A stretch of 64,000 nt of DNA from assembly GCA_902362925.1 (NCBI GenBank), contig CABIYL010000010.1. One strand, given 5' to 3'. Positions 1 to 5,936 of this stretch are shown here, piece by piece. The notes beneath the pieces are model-generated. The model had not been told where the DNA came from and searched no databases. It was given only the letters and a program-made list of their open reading frames with translations. Position 1 is the stretch's first letter. Each line of letters starts with the position of its first letter. The DNA is from Pseudoflavonifractor sp902362925. GTDB taxonomy: Bacteria; Bacillota; Clostridia; Oscillospirales; Oscillospiraceae. The translations under genes and the position numbers were made by a program.

Positions 1-86
1 GGGGGCCCCCGCCCGGCTGAAGCCGGGTGGGGTGACAGACAGGAGTGGAGGTGCAGGTCAAATGTAAGATTTGGAATAGAGCTCAC
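1..86 (-). CDS. PHP-domain protein, 5' end only (runs off window)
   Basis: Reading the minus strand from a GTG at 86 gives an open frame to the window edge containing FDLHLHSCLSP. D-x-H-x-H-S followed by LSP is the typical N-terminus of PHP-family metal-dependent phosphoesterases. An AAAGG lies just before the GTG, closer than ideal. It follows the DRTGG gene by 25 bases on the same strand, and PHP genes commonly accompany DRTGG/hydrogenase-sensor clusters in clostridia (recalled family knowledge). The residues after LSP (HPASAGRG) are unusual for the family, which normally has Cys-Gly there, so the first 30 bases could also be an assembly edge or repeat. Confidence 0.5.
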   Translation of the reverse strand, partial: MSSIPNLTFDLHLHSCLSPHPASAGRGP

Positions 87-111
87 CGCCTTTCAGCAGC
101 CGGAACAAGGG

Positions 112-438
112 TCACAGCAGGTCGTGCACAGCCGCGGCCAGGGCAAAGGTGCCCTTGTCCGAGCCCAACAGGTTGACCTCCTGTTCCTTGGACCGGGACA
201 GAAGCGTCTCGTCGGGGGTGACGCCTTCGGACAGAATGACGCAGGCCACGTCGGCCATCAGGGCCACGGCGGCCACGTTCTGGTTGGACATAATGGTAAT
301 CCAGCAGTCCCCGGCGCTGGCCCGGCCCATGACCCAGCTGAGCAGGTCTCCGGCGTAGCCGCCGGTGACCTGTACATCGGGGGCGGGGAGGGTGAATTCC
401 GTCAGGGACAGTGCGGCGGACAGCTCTTTGACAGTCAT
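112..438 (-). CDS. DRTGG-like domain protein (hydrogenase-sensor cluster)
   Basis: A protein of 108 residues starting MTVKELSAAL. The start at 438 is chosen over an upstream in-frame ATG because GAGG lies 8 bases before it. It resembles the small stand-alone DRTGG proteins that sit next to hydrogenase-like and anti-sigma-like genes: an alpha/beta protein with a GGYAGDLLSWVMG segment, where DRTGG folds carry their glycine-rich loop, and an SNQNVAAVA strand-turn. The ligand is unknown for this family, although related domains adjoin nucleotide-binding modules. Last complete gene of a five-gene minus-strand run; distantly similar in layout to the 113-residue gene that opens the run. Confidence 0.6.
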   Translation of the reverse strand: MTVKELSAALSLTEFTLPAPDVQVTGGYAGDLLSWVMGRASAGDCWITIMSNQNVAAVALMADVACVILSEGVTPDETLLSRSKEQEVNLLGSDKGTFALAAAVHDLL

Positions 439-477
439 GGGAACAACCTCGCTTCCTGGCATAGAATAGGTGAGGGG

Positions 478-1818
478 TTATTTCTTGTGTCCGTGGGGCG
501 GCTCCTTCTTGTGGCGGAAGGGAGCGGGCAGGTACTCATCGGCGTCGGAGGAGCCGGTCATGTACTGCATCCGCTCCCGCATCTTGAAGATGCAGTCCTC
601 CTCACTGGCACGGCCCAGCACCACGTCCTCGGCAAAGGCACGGCAGGAGGGAGCGCCGCAGGAGCCGCAGTGGAGACCCGGGAGCTGCTGCTCCAGGGCC
701 TCGATTTTGGCCAGCTTCTCCATGGCGGCGGCCCGGTCCTCGTCCAGCACGAACACGGGCACATACTGCAATTCGTAGTCAAACTTCACCACATCCCGGT
801 CTTCACCCTTAAAAGTAAAGCGGTTGCGGGACACGGGCAGGCCCTTCATCAGCTTTTTGATGCGCATGCGGGCGCCGTAGGGGTTCTCCACCGTCAGGCA
901 GCCCCCCACGCACCCCTGGACGCAGGCGTTGAGCTCGATGAAGTCGGCCTCGGGCAGACGGCCGTCCTCAATCTCCTCCAGCATGCGGATCACGTTGGAG
1001 ATGCCGTCCACTGCCACGTACCGCTCGCCCATCCGGGCGGCGGACTCACCGCCGCAGTAGGCCCAGCCCACGCCCATGATGCCCGAGGAGGACAGGGGCC
1101 GCAGCTCCTGACCCCGCAGCTTCTTCATGGCGCTGAGCAGGCGCAGGTAGATGTCCCGGATGGCAAAGGCGCCGTCCAGCACCGGGTGGTTGAGGCCGTC
1201 GGGGGTGAGGGCGGCGGTGACCTTGGAGGAACAGGGCACGATGGAGAATACCCCGATCTCCTCCGGCTTCAGGCCGGTCTTTTCCGCCGCCTCACGCCGG
1301 GCCAGAATGGCGGCCAGCTCCACCGGGGTAATCACCGGCGCGATGTTGGGGATGAGCTTGGGAAAGCGCATGCGGATAAGGCGCAGCACCGTGGGACAGG
1401 CGGAGCTGATCTGGGGCATGACCCGGTCCACGCCGCCGGTGATGCACTGGCGCTGGTAGTCGCTGACCAGCTCGGCGGCCTTGGAGACCTCATACACGTC
1501 GTGAAAACCGATCTCCAGCAGGCCGTTGAGGATGATGTCGATGTCGTCCATGTTGTGGAACTGGCCGTAGAGGGCCGGTTCGGGCAGGGCCACGCAGTAG
1601 CGGAATTTCTTCAGCATGTCCAGCGGGTCGCTGATGGACTTGATGGCCTTGTGGGGGCAAACCTGGATGCACACGCCGCAGTCGATGCAGCGGGCGTTGA
1701 GGATGGCGGCCTTGCCGTTGCGCACCCGGATGGCCTCGGTGGGACAGCTCTTGATGCAGGTGGTGCAGCCCCGGCAGCGCTTGTACTCCAGGACAACAGA
1801 GTGCTTCAATTCATTCAC
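478..1818 (-). CDS. Sensory-type [FeFe]-hydrogenase-like iron-sulfur protein
   Basis: 446 residues. The N-terminus carries two [4Fe-4S] ferredoxin motifs (CRGCTTCIKSCP and CIDCGVCIQVCP, residues about 16-55). The middle is an H-cluster domain: SSACPTV (L1), VPCSSK (L2) and ELNACVQGCVGGC (L3). All four cubane-ligand cysteines are present, but the proton-relay cysteine of catalytic enzymes (TSCCP) is alanine here, as reported for group C/D sensory hydrogenases such as Thermotoga HydS. The C-terminus has another cluster motif, CGSCGAPSC...C. No PAS domain or kinase is fused; an RsbW-like ATPase is encoded upstream. Start: ATG at 1818 has GGAGG only 3 bases away, so the TTG at 1809 (spacing 8) is a credible alternative. 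Confidence 0.8.
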   Translation of the reverse strand: MNELKHSVVLEYKRCRGCTTCIKSCPTEAIRVRNGKAAILNARCIDCGVCIQVCPHKAIKSISDPLDMLKKFRYCVALPEPALYGQFHNMDDIDIILNGLLEIGFHDVYEVSKAAELVSDYQRQCITGGVDRVMPQISSACPTVLRLIRMRFPKLIPNIAPVITPVELAAILARREAAEKTGLKPEEIGVFSIVPCSSKVTAALTPDGLNHPVLDGAFAIRDIYLRLLSAMKKLRGQELRPLSSSGIMGVGWAYCGGESAARMGERYVAVDGISNVIRMLEEIEDGRLPEADFIELNACVQGCVGGCLTVENPYGARMRIKKLMKGLPVSRNRFTFKGEDRDVVKFDYELQYVPVFVLDEDRAAAMEKLAKIEALEQQLPGLHCGSCGAPSCRAFAEDVVLGRASEEDCIFKMRERMQYMTGSSDADEYLPAPFRHKKEPPHGHKK

Positions 1819-1839
1819 CTCCGAAGGTTGAGGCGGCGG

Positions 1840-2070
1840 TTATGTCAGCTTCCGCTTGACCAGCCGCCGGAGGACGAGAAGGACGAGGACGATAACCGCC
1901 GTAAACAGTCCGTTGAGCAGGATGGACAGATACCAGGGGGCGGACTGCATGGCGAACAGTTCGGGCCGGGCGTGGTACTCATAGCAGCGCCACAGGCTGC
2001 CGCCCAGGAACACGCCGACAAAGGCCCACATGGCGATGGCCAGGAAATCATATACTTTTTTCCACATCAT
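1840..2070 (-). CDS. Small two-helix membrane protein, unknown
   Basis: 76 residues starting MMWKKVYDF. Two hydrophobic segments (about residues 8-26 and 46-66) are separated by a polar stretch containing CYEYHARPELF, and the C-terminus is basic (RRLVKRKLT). GGGGAAG precedes the ATG. It sits between the RsbW-like ATPase and the hydrogenase-like sensor with short gaps on both sides, so it is very probably cotranscribed and may anchor the sensor complex to the membrane; that role is inference. I do not recognise a family. Confidence 0.6.
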   Translation of the reverse strand: MMWKKVYDFLAIAMWAFVGVFLGGSLWRCYEYHARPELFAMQSAPWYLSILLNGLFTAVIVLVLLVLRRLVKRKLT

Positions 2071-2079
2071 ACTTCCCCG

Positions 2080-2499
2080 TTACAGGTTGAACCGCATGGT
2101 CACGGTGGTGCCCACGCCCAGGGTGGTGTCGATTTTCATCTCGTCGGAGTAGCGCTTCATGTTGGGCAGACCCATACCAGCGCCGAAGCCCAGATCACGG
2201 GCGATTTCGCCAGCGGTGGAGAAGCCCTCCTCCATGGCCTGCTCCACGTCGGGAATACCGGGGCCGGAGTCGATCATACGGATGATGATGTGGTCCATGG
2301 AGATCTCCACCTCGGCACGGCCGCCGTCGGCGTGGATGACCATGTTGATCTCGCCCTCGTACATGCAGATGGCCGCCCGGCGGATGGTCTCCTGGGGCAG
2401 GTCCAGCTTCTTGAGGGCCATTTTCATCTTACTGGAGGCCTCGCCGGCGCCGATCAGGTCGCCGCCCTCCACGTGATAGGTCAGTTTAATGGGCTCCAC
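2080..2499 (-). CDS. RsbW/SpoIIAB-like ATP-binding protein (anti-sigma kinase type)
   Basis: 139 residues of the GHKL ATPase fold: N-box EGEINMVIHA, G1 box DSGPGIPD and G2 box GFGAGMGLPNM. The single-domain size fits serine kinases of the RsbW/SpoIIAB type, which bind sigma factors or phosphorylate STAS proteins. Start is GTG (2499) with a GAGGGGGG upstream. No STAS antagonist or sigma gene is adjacent; instead it lies between DRTGG and sensory-hydrogenase genes, an arrangement seen in clostridial hydrogenase clusters. Its target is unknown. It could read out the redox or hydrogen state of the downstream sensor (inference). Confidence 0.75.
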   Translation of the reverse strand: MEPIKLTYHVEGGDLIGAGEASSKMKMALKKLDLPQETIRRAAICMYEGEINMVIHADGGRAEVEISMDHIIIRMIDSGPGIPDVEQAMEEGFSTAGEIARDLGFGAGMGLPNMKRYSDEMKIDTTLGVGTTVTMRFNL

Positions 2500-2503
2500 A
2501 GCG

Positions 2504-2845
2504 TCAGTCCCCCCTCAGTCCGTTGAGATAGAGCAGCCCGCAGGCGTCGTACATTCGCTTGGGCGAGCGCATGACCACGATGTCCCTGGCCTGGGCCAGC
2601 TTCAGAATGGACTCGTCCGGCATCTTGCCCCGGACAAAGACGATGCACTTCATGTCCAGCATCTCGGCCGTGCGCACCACCTGGGGGTTCACCAGTCCGG
2701 TGAGCAGCAGGGCCTGGTCCTTCACATAGGCCAGCACATCGCTCATAAAGTCGCTTCCGCAGGCGGCCAGGACCTCACGGTCCAGATGTTCTTCACCGGA
2801 GAGCACTGTGGCGTCCAGAATCTCTCTGATTGTGCTGAGTTTCAT
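2504..2845 (-). CDS. DRTGG-domain protein
   Basis: 113 residues starting MKLSTIREIL, with GGAGG 7 bases before the ATG. The sequence follows the stand-alone DRTGG type: CGSDFMSDVLAYVKDQ near residues 29-44 (glycine-rich turn plus helix), LLTGLVNPQVVRTA, and the tail IVVMRSPKRMYDACG. First gene of the minus-strand cluster that ends in the hydrogenase-like sensor and PHP gene. The stop lies only 4 bases before the GTG of the ATPase gene, so the two are probably translationally linked. Biochemical role unknown. Confidence 0.65.
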   Translation of the reverse strand: MKLSTIREILDATVLSGEEHLDREVLAACGSDFMSDVLAYVKDQALLLTGLVNPQVVRTAEMLDMKCIVFVRGKMPDESILKLAQARDIVVMRSPKRMYDACGLLYLNGLRGD

Positions 2846-2902
2846 AGGCGAGCCTCCGTTCTAAGCTGTAATGGGCAGAATGACAAAAAAGTTTCTTAGA
2901 CA

Positions 2903-2931
2903 ATTATAACATGCTGTGGAAAAAAGCGAAA
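2903..2931 (-). promoter_or_regulatory. Probable promoter of the hydrogenase-sensor cluster
   Basis: A perfect TATAAT (2908-2903 on the minus strand) lies 17 bases from a poor -35, TTTCGC (2931-2926). A long A/T-rich stretch surrounds it. It is about 58 bases before the first DRTGG start codon. The weak -35 may mean an activator is needed. Confidence 0.45.
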
Positions 2932-2994
2932 GCAATGTTGTAAAATTCACAAAGACCCGGGAGGAGTGTCCGCCGCTTTTGGACGTTTGTATCA

Positions 2995-3023
2995 TTGACA
3001 GAGACGGTGCCCTGGGCTATAAT
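2995..3023 (+). promoter_or_regulatory. Sigma-A promoter of serC-serA
   Basis: TTGACA (2995-3000), 17-base spacer, TATAAT (3018-3023): a perfect consensus promoter. The predicted transcript start is near 3030, giving a leader of about 140 bases before serC that contains an intrinsic terminator, so a strong promoter is combined with control by premature termination. Confidence 0.85.
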
Positions 3024-3033
3024 AGTTTCAATA

Positions 3034-3108
3034 CTTTATCGGACTAAAGCAACGGCCACGGAGAGCCGTGGCCTCACAGAAGGGCCGCGGTCTTCTGCGG
3101 CCGTTTTT
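3034..3108 (+). promoter_or_regulatory. Transcription attenuator in the serC leader
   Basis: The leader holds three mutually exclusive stems. Stem A pairs GGCCACGG (3054-3061) with CCGTGGCC (3066-3073). The terminator pairs GGCCGC (3083-3088) with GCGGCC (3097-3102), followed by CGTTTTT. The antiterminator pairs CCGTGGCC (3066-3073) with GGCCGCGG (3083-3090), eight pairs including one G-U, and would block the terminator. A further small hairpin (CTTTA/TAAAG, about 3034-3050) lies at the 5' end. No leader peptide or T-box sequence is visible, so the trigger is unknown. Confidence 0.6.
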
Positions 3109-3171
3109 CGTCCCTTGAGTATGCCGTGTGCCCGGTGGGCGGACGGCAAAACACATTTAGGAGGGTGTCCA

Positions 3172-4254
3172 ATGTCAGATCGCGTGTACAACTTTTCCGC
3201 AGGTCCGTCCATGCTGCCGCTGGAGGTGCTTCAGCGCGCCGGTGCCGAAATCACCAACTATCAGGGCTCAGGCATGTCAGTGATGGAGATGAGTCACCGA
3301 TCTAAGGTTTTCCTGAAGATCTTTGAGGACACCCAGGCCCGCTTCCGCAAGCTGTTCCAGGTGCCCGACAACTACAAGATCCTCTTCCTTCAGGGCGGCG
3401 CCTCGGGTCAGTTCTCCATGGTGCCCCTGAACCTGATCAGCAAGACCGGCAAGGCCGACTACGCCGTCACCGGCAACTTCTCCAATATCGCCTACAAGGA
3501 GGCCCAGAAGTACGGCCAGATCAGCCTGGCCGCCTCCTCCGCCGACAAGAACCACACCTATATCCCCACCCAGGACCAGCTGAAGCTGGACCCTGAGGCC
3601 AGCTACTTCTATTACTGCGCCAACAACACCATCTACGGCACCGAGTGGCAGTATGTGCCCGACACCGGGGACGTGCCCATTGTATGCGACATGTCCTCCG
3701 ACATTCTCTCCCGCCCGGTGGATGTGAGCAAATACGGCATCATCTTCGCCGGCGCCCAGAAGAACATGGCCCCCGCAGGCCTGACCGTGGCCATCGTCCG
3801 GGAGGACCTGGCCGGCCATGAGCTGCCCTACACCCCGCTGATGATGAACTACAAGACCATGATCGACAAGGACTCCATGTACAACACGCCCCCCTGCTGG
3901 TGCATCTACATGCTGGGTCTGGTGCTGGAGTGGCTGGAGGGTCAGGGCGGCGTGCCCGGTATGGAGGCCATCAAGCACGGCAAGGCGTCCATGCTCTATG
4001 ACGTCATCGACAACTCCCGCCTGTTCACCTGCGCCGTGGAGAAGGACTCCCGTTCCGACATGAACGTGGTCTTCCGCACCGGCAACGACGAGCTGGACGC
4101 CAAGTTTGTCAAGGAGTCCACCGCCGCCGGCTTCACCAACCTGAAGGGACACCGCTCCGTGGGCGGTATGAGAGCCTCCATCTACAACGCCATGCCGGTG
4201 GAAGGCGTGGAGAAGCTGTGCGACTTCATCAAGGCTTTCGACAAAAACAACTGA
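3172..4254 (+). CDS. serC: Phosphoserine aminotransferase
   Basis: Converts 3-phosphohydroxypyruvate and glutamate to phosphoserine, second step of serine synthesis. 360 residues, the usual length, starting MSDRVYNFSAGPS; an AGGAGG lies 8 bases before the ATG. GGASGQFSMVP forms the cofactor phosphate site and AGAQKN holds the PLP lysine (about K197). The C-terminal HRSVGGMRASIYNAMP motif is family-typical. It is followed by serA, so both enzymes come from one transcript. The last 13 codons plus stop are repeated twice downstream in a tandem duplication; the gene itself is intact. Confidence 0.97.
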   Translation: MSDRVYNFSAGPSMLPLEVLQRAGAEITNYQGSGMSVMEMSHRSKVFLKIFEDTQARFRKLFQVPDNYKILFLQGGASGQFSMVPLNLISKTGKADYAVTGNFSNIAYKEAQKYGQISLAASSADKNHTYIPTQDQLKLDPEASYFYYCANNTIYGTEWQYVPDTGDVPIVCDMSSDILSRPVDVSKYGIIFAGAQKNMAPAGLTVAIVREDLAGHELPYTPLMMNYKTMIDKDSMYNTPPCWCIYMLGLVLEWLEGQGGVPGMEAIKHGKASMLYDVIDNSRLFTCAVEKDSRSDMNVVFRTGNDELDAKFVKESTAAGFTNLKGHRSVGGMRASIYNAMPVEGVEKLCDFIKAFDKNN

Positions 4255-4667
4255 ACTCGGGAGCACAGCTTCTCCACGGGGCCCCGCAAAGCGGGGCGCG
4301 GCTGAGCCGCGTCCAAGCATTTTGGCCAGAGGCCAAAACCTTGCCGCAGGGCGGATTCACTCCGCCCGAGGAAGTAAAATCCGGGGTTCCCGGGAAAGGC
4401 GCAGCCTTTTCTGGGGGGAAGCTGTGCGACTTCATCAAGGCTTTCGACAAAAACAACTGAACTCGGGAGCACAGCTTCTCCACGGGGCCCCGCAAAGCGG
4501 GGCGCGGCTGAGCCGCGTCCAAGCATTTTGGCCAGAGGCCAAAACCTTGCCGCAGGGCGGATTCACTCCGCCCGAGGAAGTAAAATCTGGGGTCCCCGGG
4601 AAAGGCGTAGCCTTTTCTGGGGGAAAGCTGTGCGACTTTATTAAGGCCTTCGACAAGAATAACTGAG
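4213..4667 (+). repeat. 206-bp tandem duplication including the serC 3' end, with multi-hairpin spacer
   Basis: Unit 1 is 4213-4418, unit 2 is 4419-4624, and a 42-base partial third copy is 4625-4666. Each unit starts with the last 13 codons and stop of serC (KLCDFIKAFDKNN), then about 160 bases containing five consecutive stem-loops: GCCCCGC/GCGGGGC, CGCGGC/GCCGCG, TTTTGGCC/GGCCAAAA, GGGCGG/CCGCCC, AAAGGC/GCCTTT. Coding ends of copies 1 and 2 are identical. Copy 3, next to the serA ribosome-binding site, differs at five positions, all synonymous. GTGGAGAAGCTGTG in serC (4207-4220) is also the reverse complement of the spacer start (4264-4277). Confidence 0.9.
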
Positions 4668-4683
4668 AAGGGGCGAACCAAAC

Positions 4684-5853
4684 ATGTACCGCATCAAAGC
4701 GCTGAATAAAATTTCCCCCGCCGGCCTGTCCGTGCTGGACCAGAGCCGCTTTGCCGTCAGCACCGACGTGGAGAATGAGGACGGCATCCTGGTCCGCTCG
4801 GCGGACATGCACGAGTACGTATTCCCCGAAAACCTGCGGGCCATCGCCCGAGCGGGTGCGGGTACCAACAATATCCCCATTGACCGCTGCTCCGAGGCGG
4901 GCATCGCCGTGTTCAACACCCCCGGCGCCAACGCCAACGCCGTCAAGGAGCTGGTCATCTGCGCCATGCTGCTCTCCTCCCGTAACGTGGTGGGCGGCGC
5001 GGCCTGGGTCAGGGAACAGGCCGCCGCAGGAGCCGACGTGGAAAAAGTGGTGGAAAAGGGCAAAAGTCAGTTTGTAGGCCCTGAAATCCAGGGCAAGACC
5101 CTGGGCGTGGTGGGCCTGGGCGCCATCGGCGTCCAGGTGGCCAACATTGCCACCAAGCTGGGCATGACCGTGTGGGGCTACGACCCCTTCCTGTCCGTGG
5201 ACGCGGCTCTGTCCCTCTCCCGCATGGTCCAGCGGGCCAACGACCTGGAGACCATCTATAAGAACTGCGACTACATCACCCTCCACCTGCCCCTCAACGG
5301 GGACACCAAGGGTATGATTGACGCCAGCGCCCTTCAGATGATGAAGAGCGGCGTGCGGCTCATCAACCTGGCCCGGGGCGGCCTGGTCCACGACGACGAC
5401 CTGCTCCAGGCCCTGGAGAGCGGCAAGGTGGCCTGCTACGTCACCGACTTCCCCAACAACAAGATCCTCACGGGCCGCAACGTGGTGGCCATCCCCCACC
5501 TGGGCGCCTCCACCCCCGAGAGCGAGGAGAACTGCGCCGTCATGGCCGCCCAGCAGCTGCGGGACTACCTGGAGAACGGCAACATCCGCAACAGTGTGAA
5601 TCTGCCCGCCCTGGAGCAGCCCTGGAGCGGCATCGCCCGTCTGTGCATCATCCACCGCAACATTCCCGGCGCCATCGCCAACATCACCAAGGTCCTCTCC
5701 GACGACAACGTGAACGTGGAGAACATGACCAACAAGTCCAAGAAGGACTACGCCTACACCGTGGTGGACATCAACGCCAAAATTCGGGACGACGTGGTGG
5801 ATGAGATTCGGTCTCTGGAGGGTGTCCTCCGGGTACGGCTGCTGAGCCACTGA
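4684..5853 (+). CDS. serA: D-3-phosphoglycerate dehydrogenase, ACT-domain type
   Basis: First enzyme of serine synthesis, oxidising 3-phosphoglycerate with NAD+. 389 residues, the short SerA class. Residues 1-95 and 280-305 form the substrate domain; the Rossmann domain carries GLGAIG (about 144-149). NLARGG supplies the substrate arginine and IPHLGAST the catalytic histidine. The segment normally giving a glutamate reads TDFPNN, a form I recall from short anaerobe SerA proteins. Residues about 315-389 are an ACT domain (IIHRNIPGAIANITKVL), typically the serine-feedback site. GAAGGGG precedes the ATG. Cotranscribed with serC unless the hairpin array between them ends or processes the message. 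Confidence 0.96.
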   Translation: MYRIKALNKISPAGLSVLDQSRFAVSTDVENEDGILVRSADMHEYVFPENLRAIARAGAGTNNIPIDRCSEAGIAVFNTPGANANAVKELVICAMLLSSRNVVGGAAWVREQAAAGADVEKVVEKGKSQFVGPEIQGKTLGVVGLGAIGVQVANIATKLGMTVWGYDPFLSVDAALSLSRMVQRANDLETIYKNCDYITLHLPLNGDTKGMIDASALQMMKSGVRLINLARGGLVHDDDLLQALESGKVACYVTDFPNNKILTGRNVVAIPHLGASTPESEENCAVMAAQQLRDYLENGNIRNSVNLPALEQPWSGIARLCIIHRNIPGAIANITKVLSDDNVNVENMTNKSKKDYAYTVVDINAKIRDDVVDEIRSLEGVLRVRLLSH

Positions 5854-5888
5854 GAAAATTGTCCACAATATAAAATAAAAATGTGCAA

Positions 5889-5922
5889 AAAAATCCGGAC
5901 CGCATTTGCGGTCCGGATTTTT
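5889..5922. terminator. Bidirectional terminator between serA and serine hydrolase
   Basis: A 16-base perfect stem (AAAAATCCGGACCGCA with TGCGGTCCGGATTTTT) around a 2-base loop core, flanked by A-run and T-run, between two convergent genes. Confidence 0.92.
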
Positions 5923-5936
5923 GTATCTGCGAGAAC

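Noticed and set aside
124..2526. Very long plus-strand open frame opposite the hydrogenase cluster
   Set aside because: Gly/His/Leu/Val-rich translation without motifs; produced by G+C-rich codon bias of the real minus-strand genes.
4218..4666. Small open frames inside the serC-serA repeat
   Set aside because: They arise from the duplicated serC tail and hairpin spacer; no ribosome-binding site and no independent protein character.
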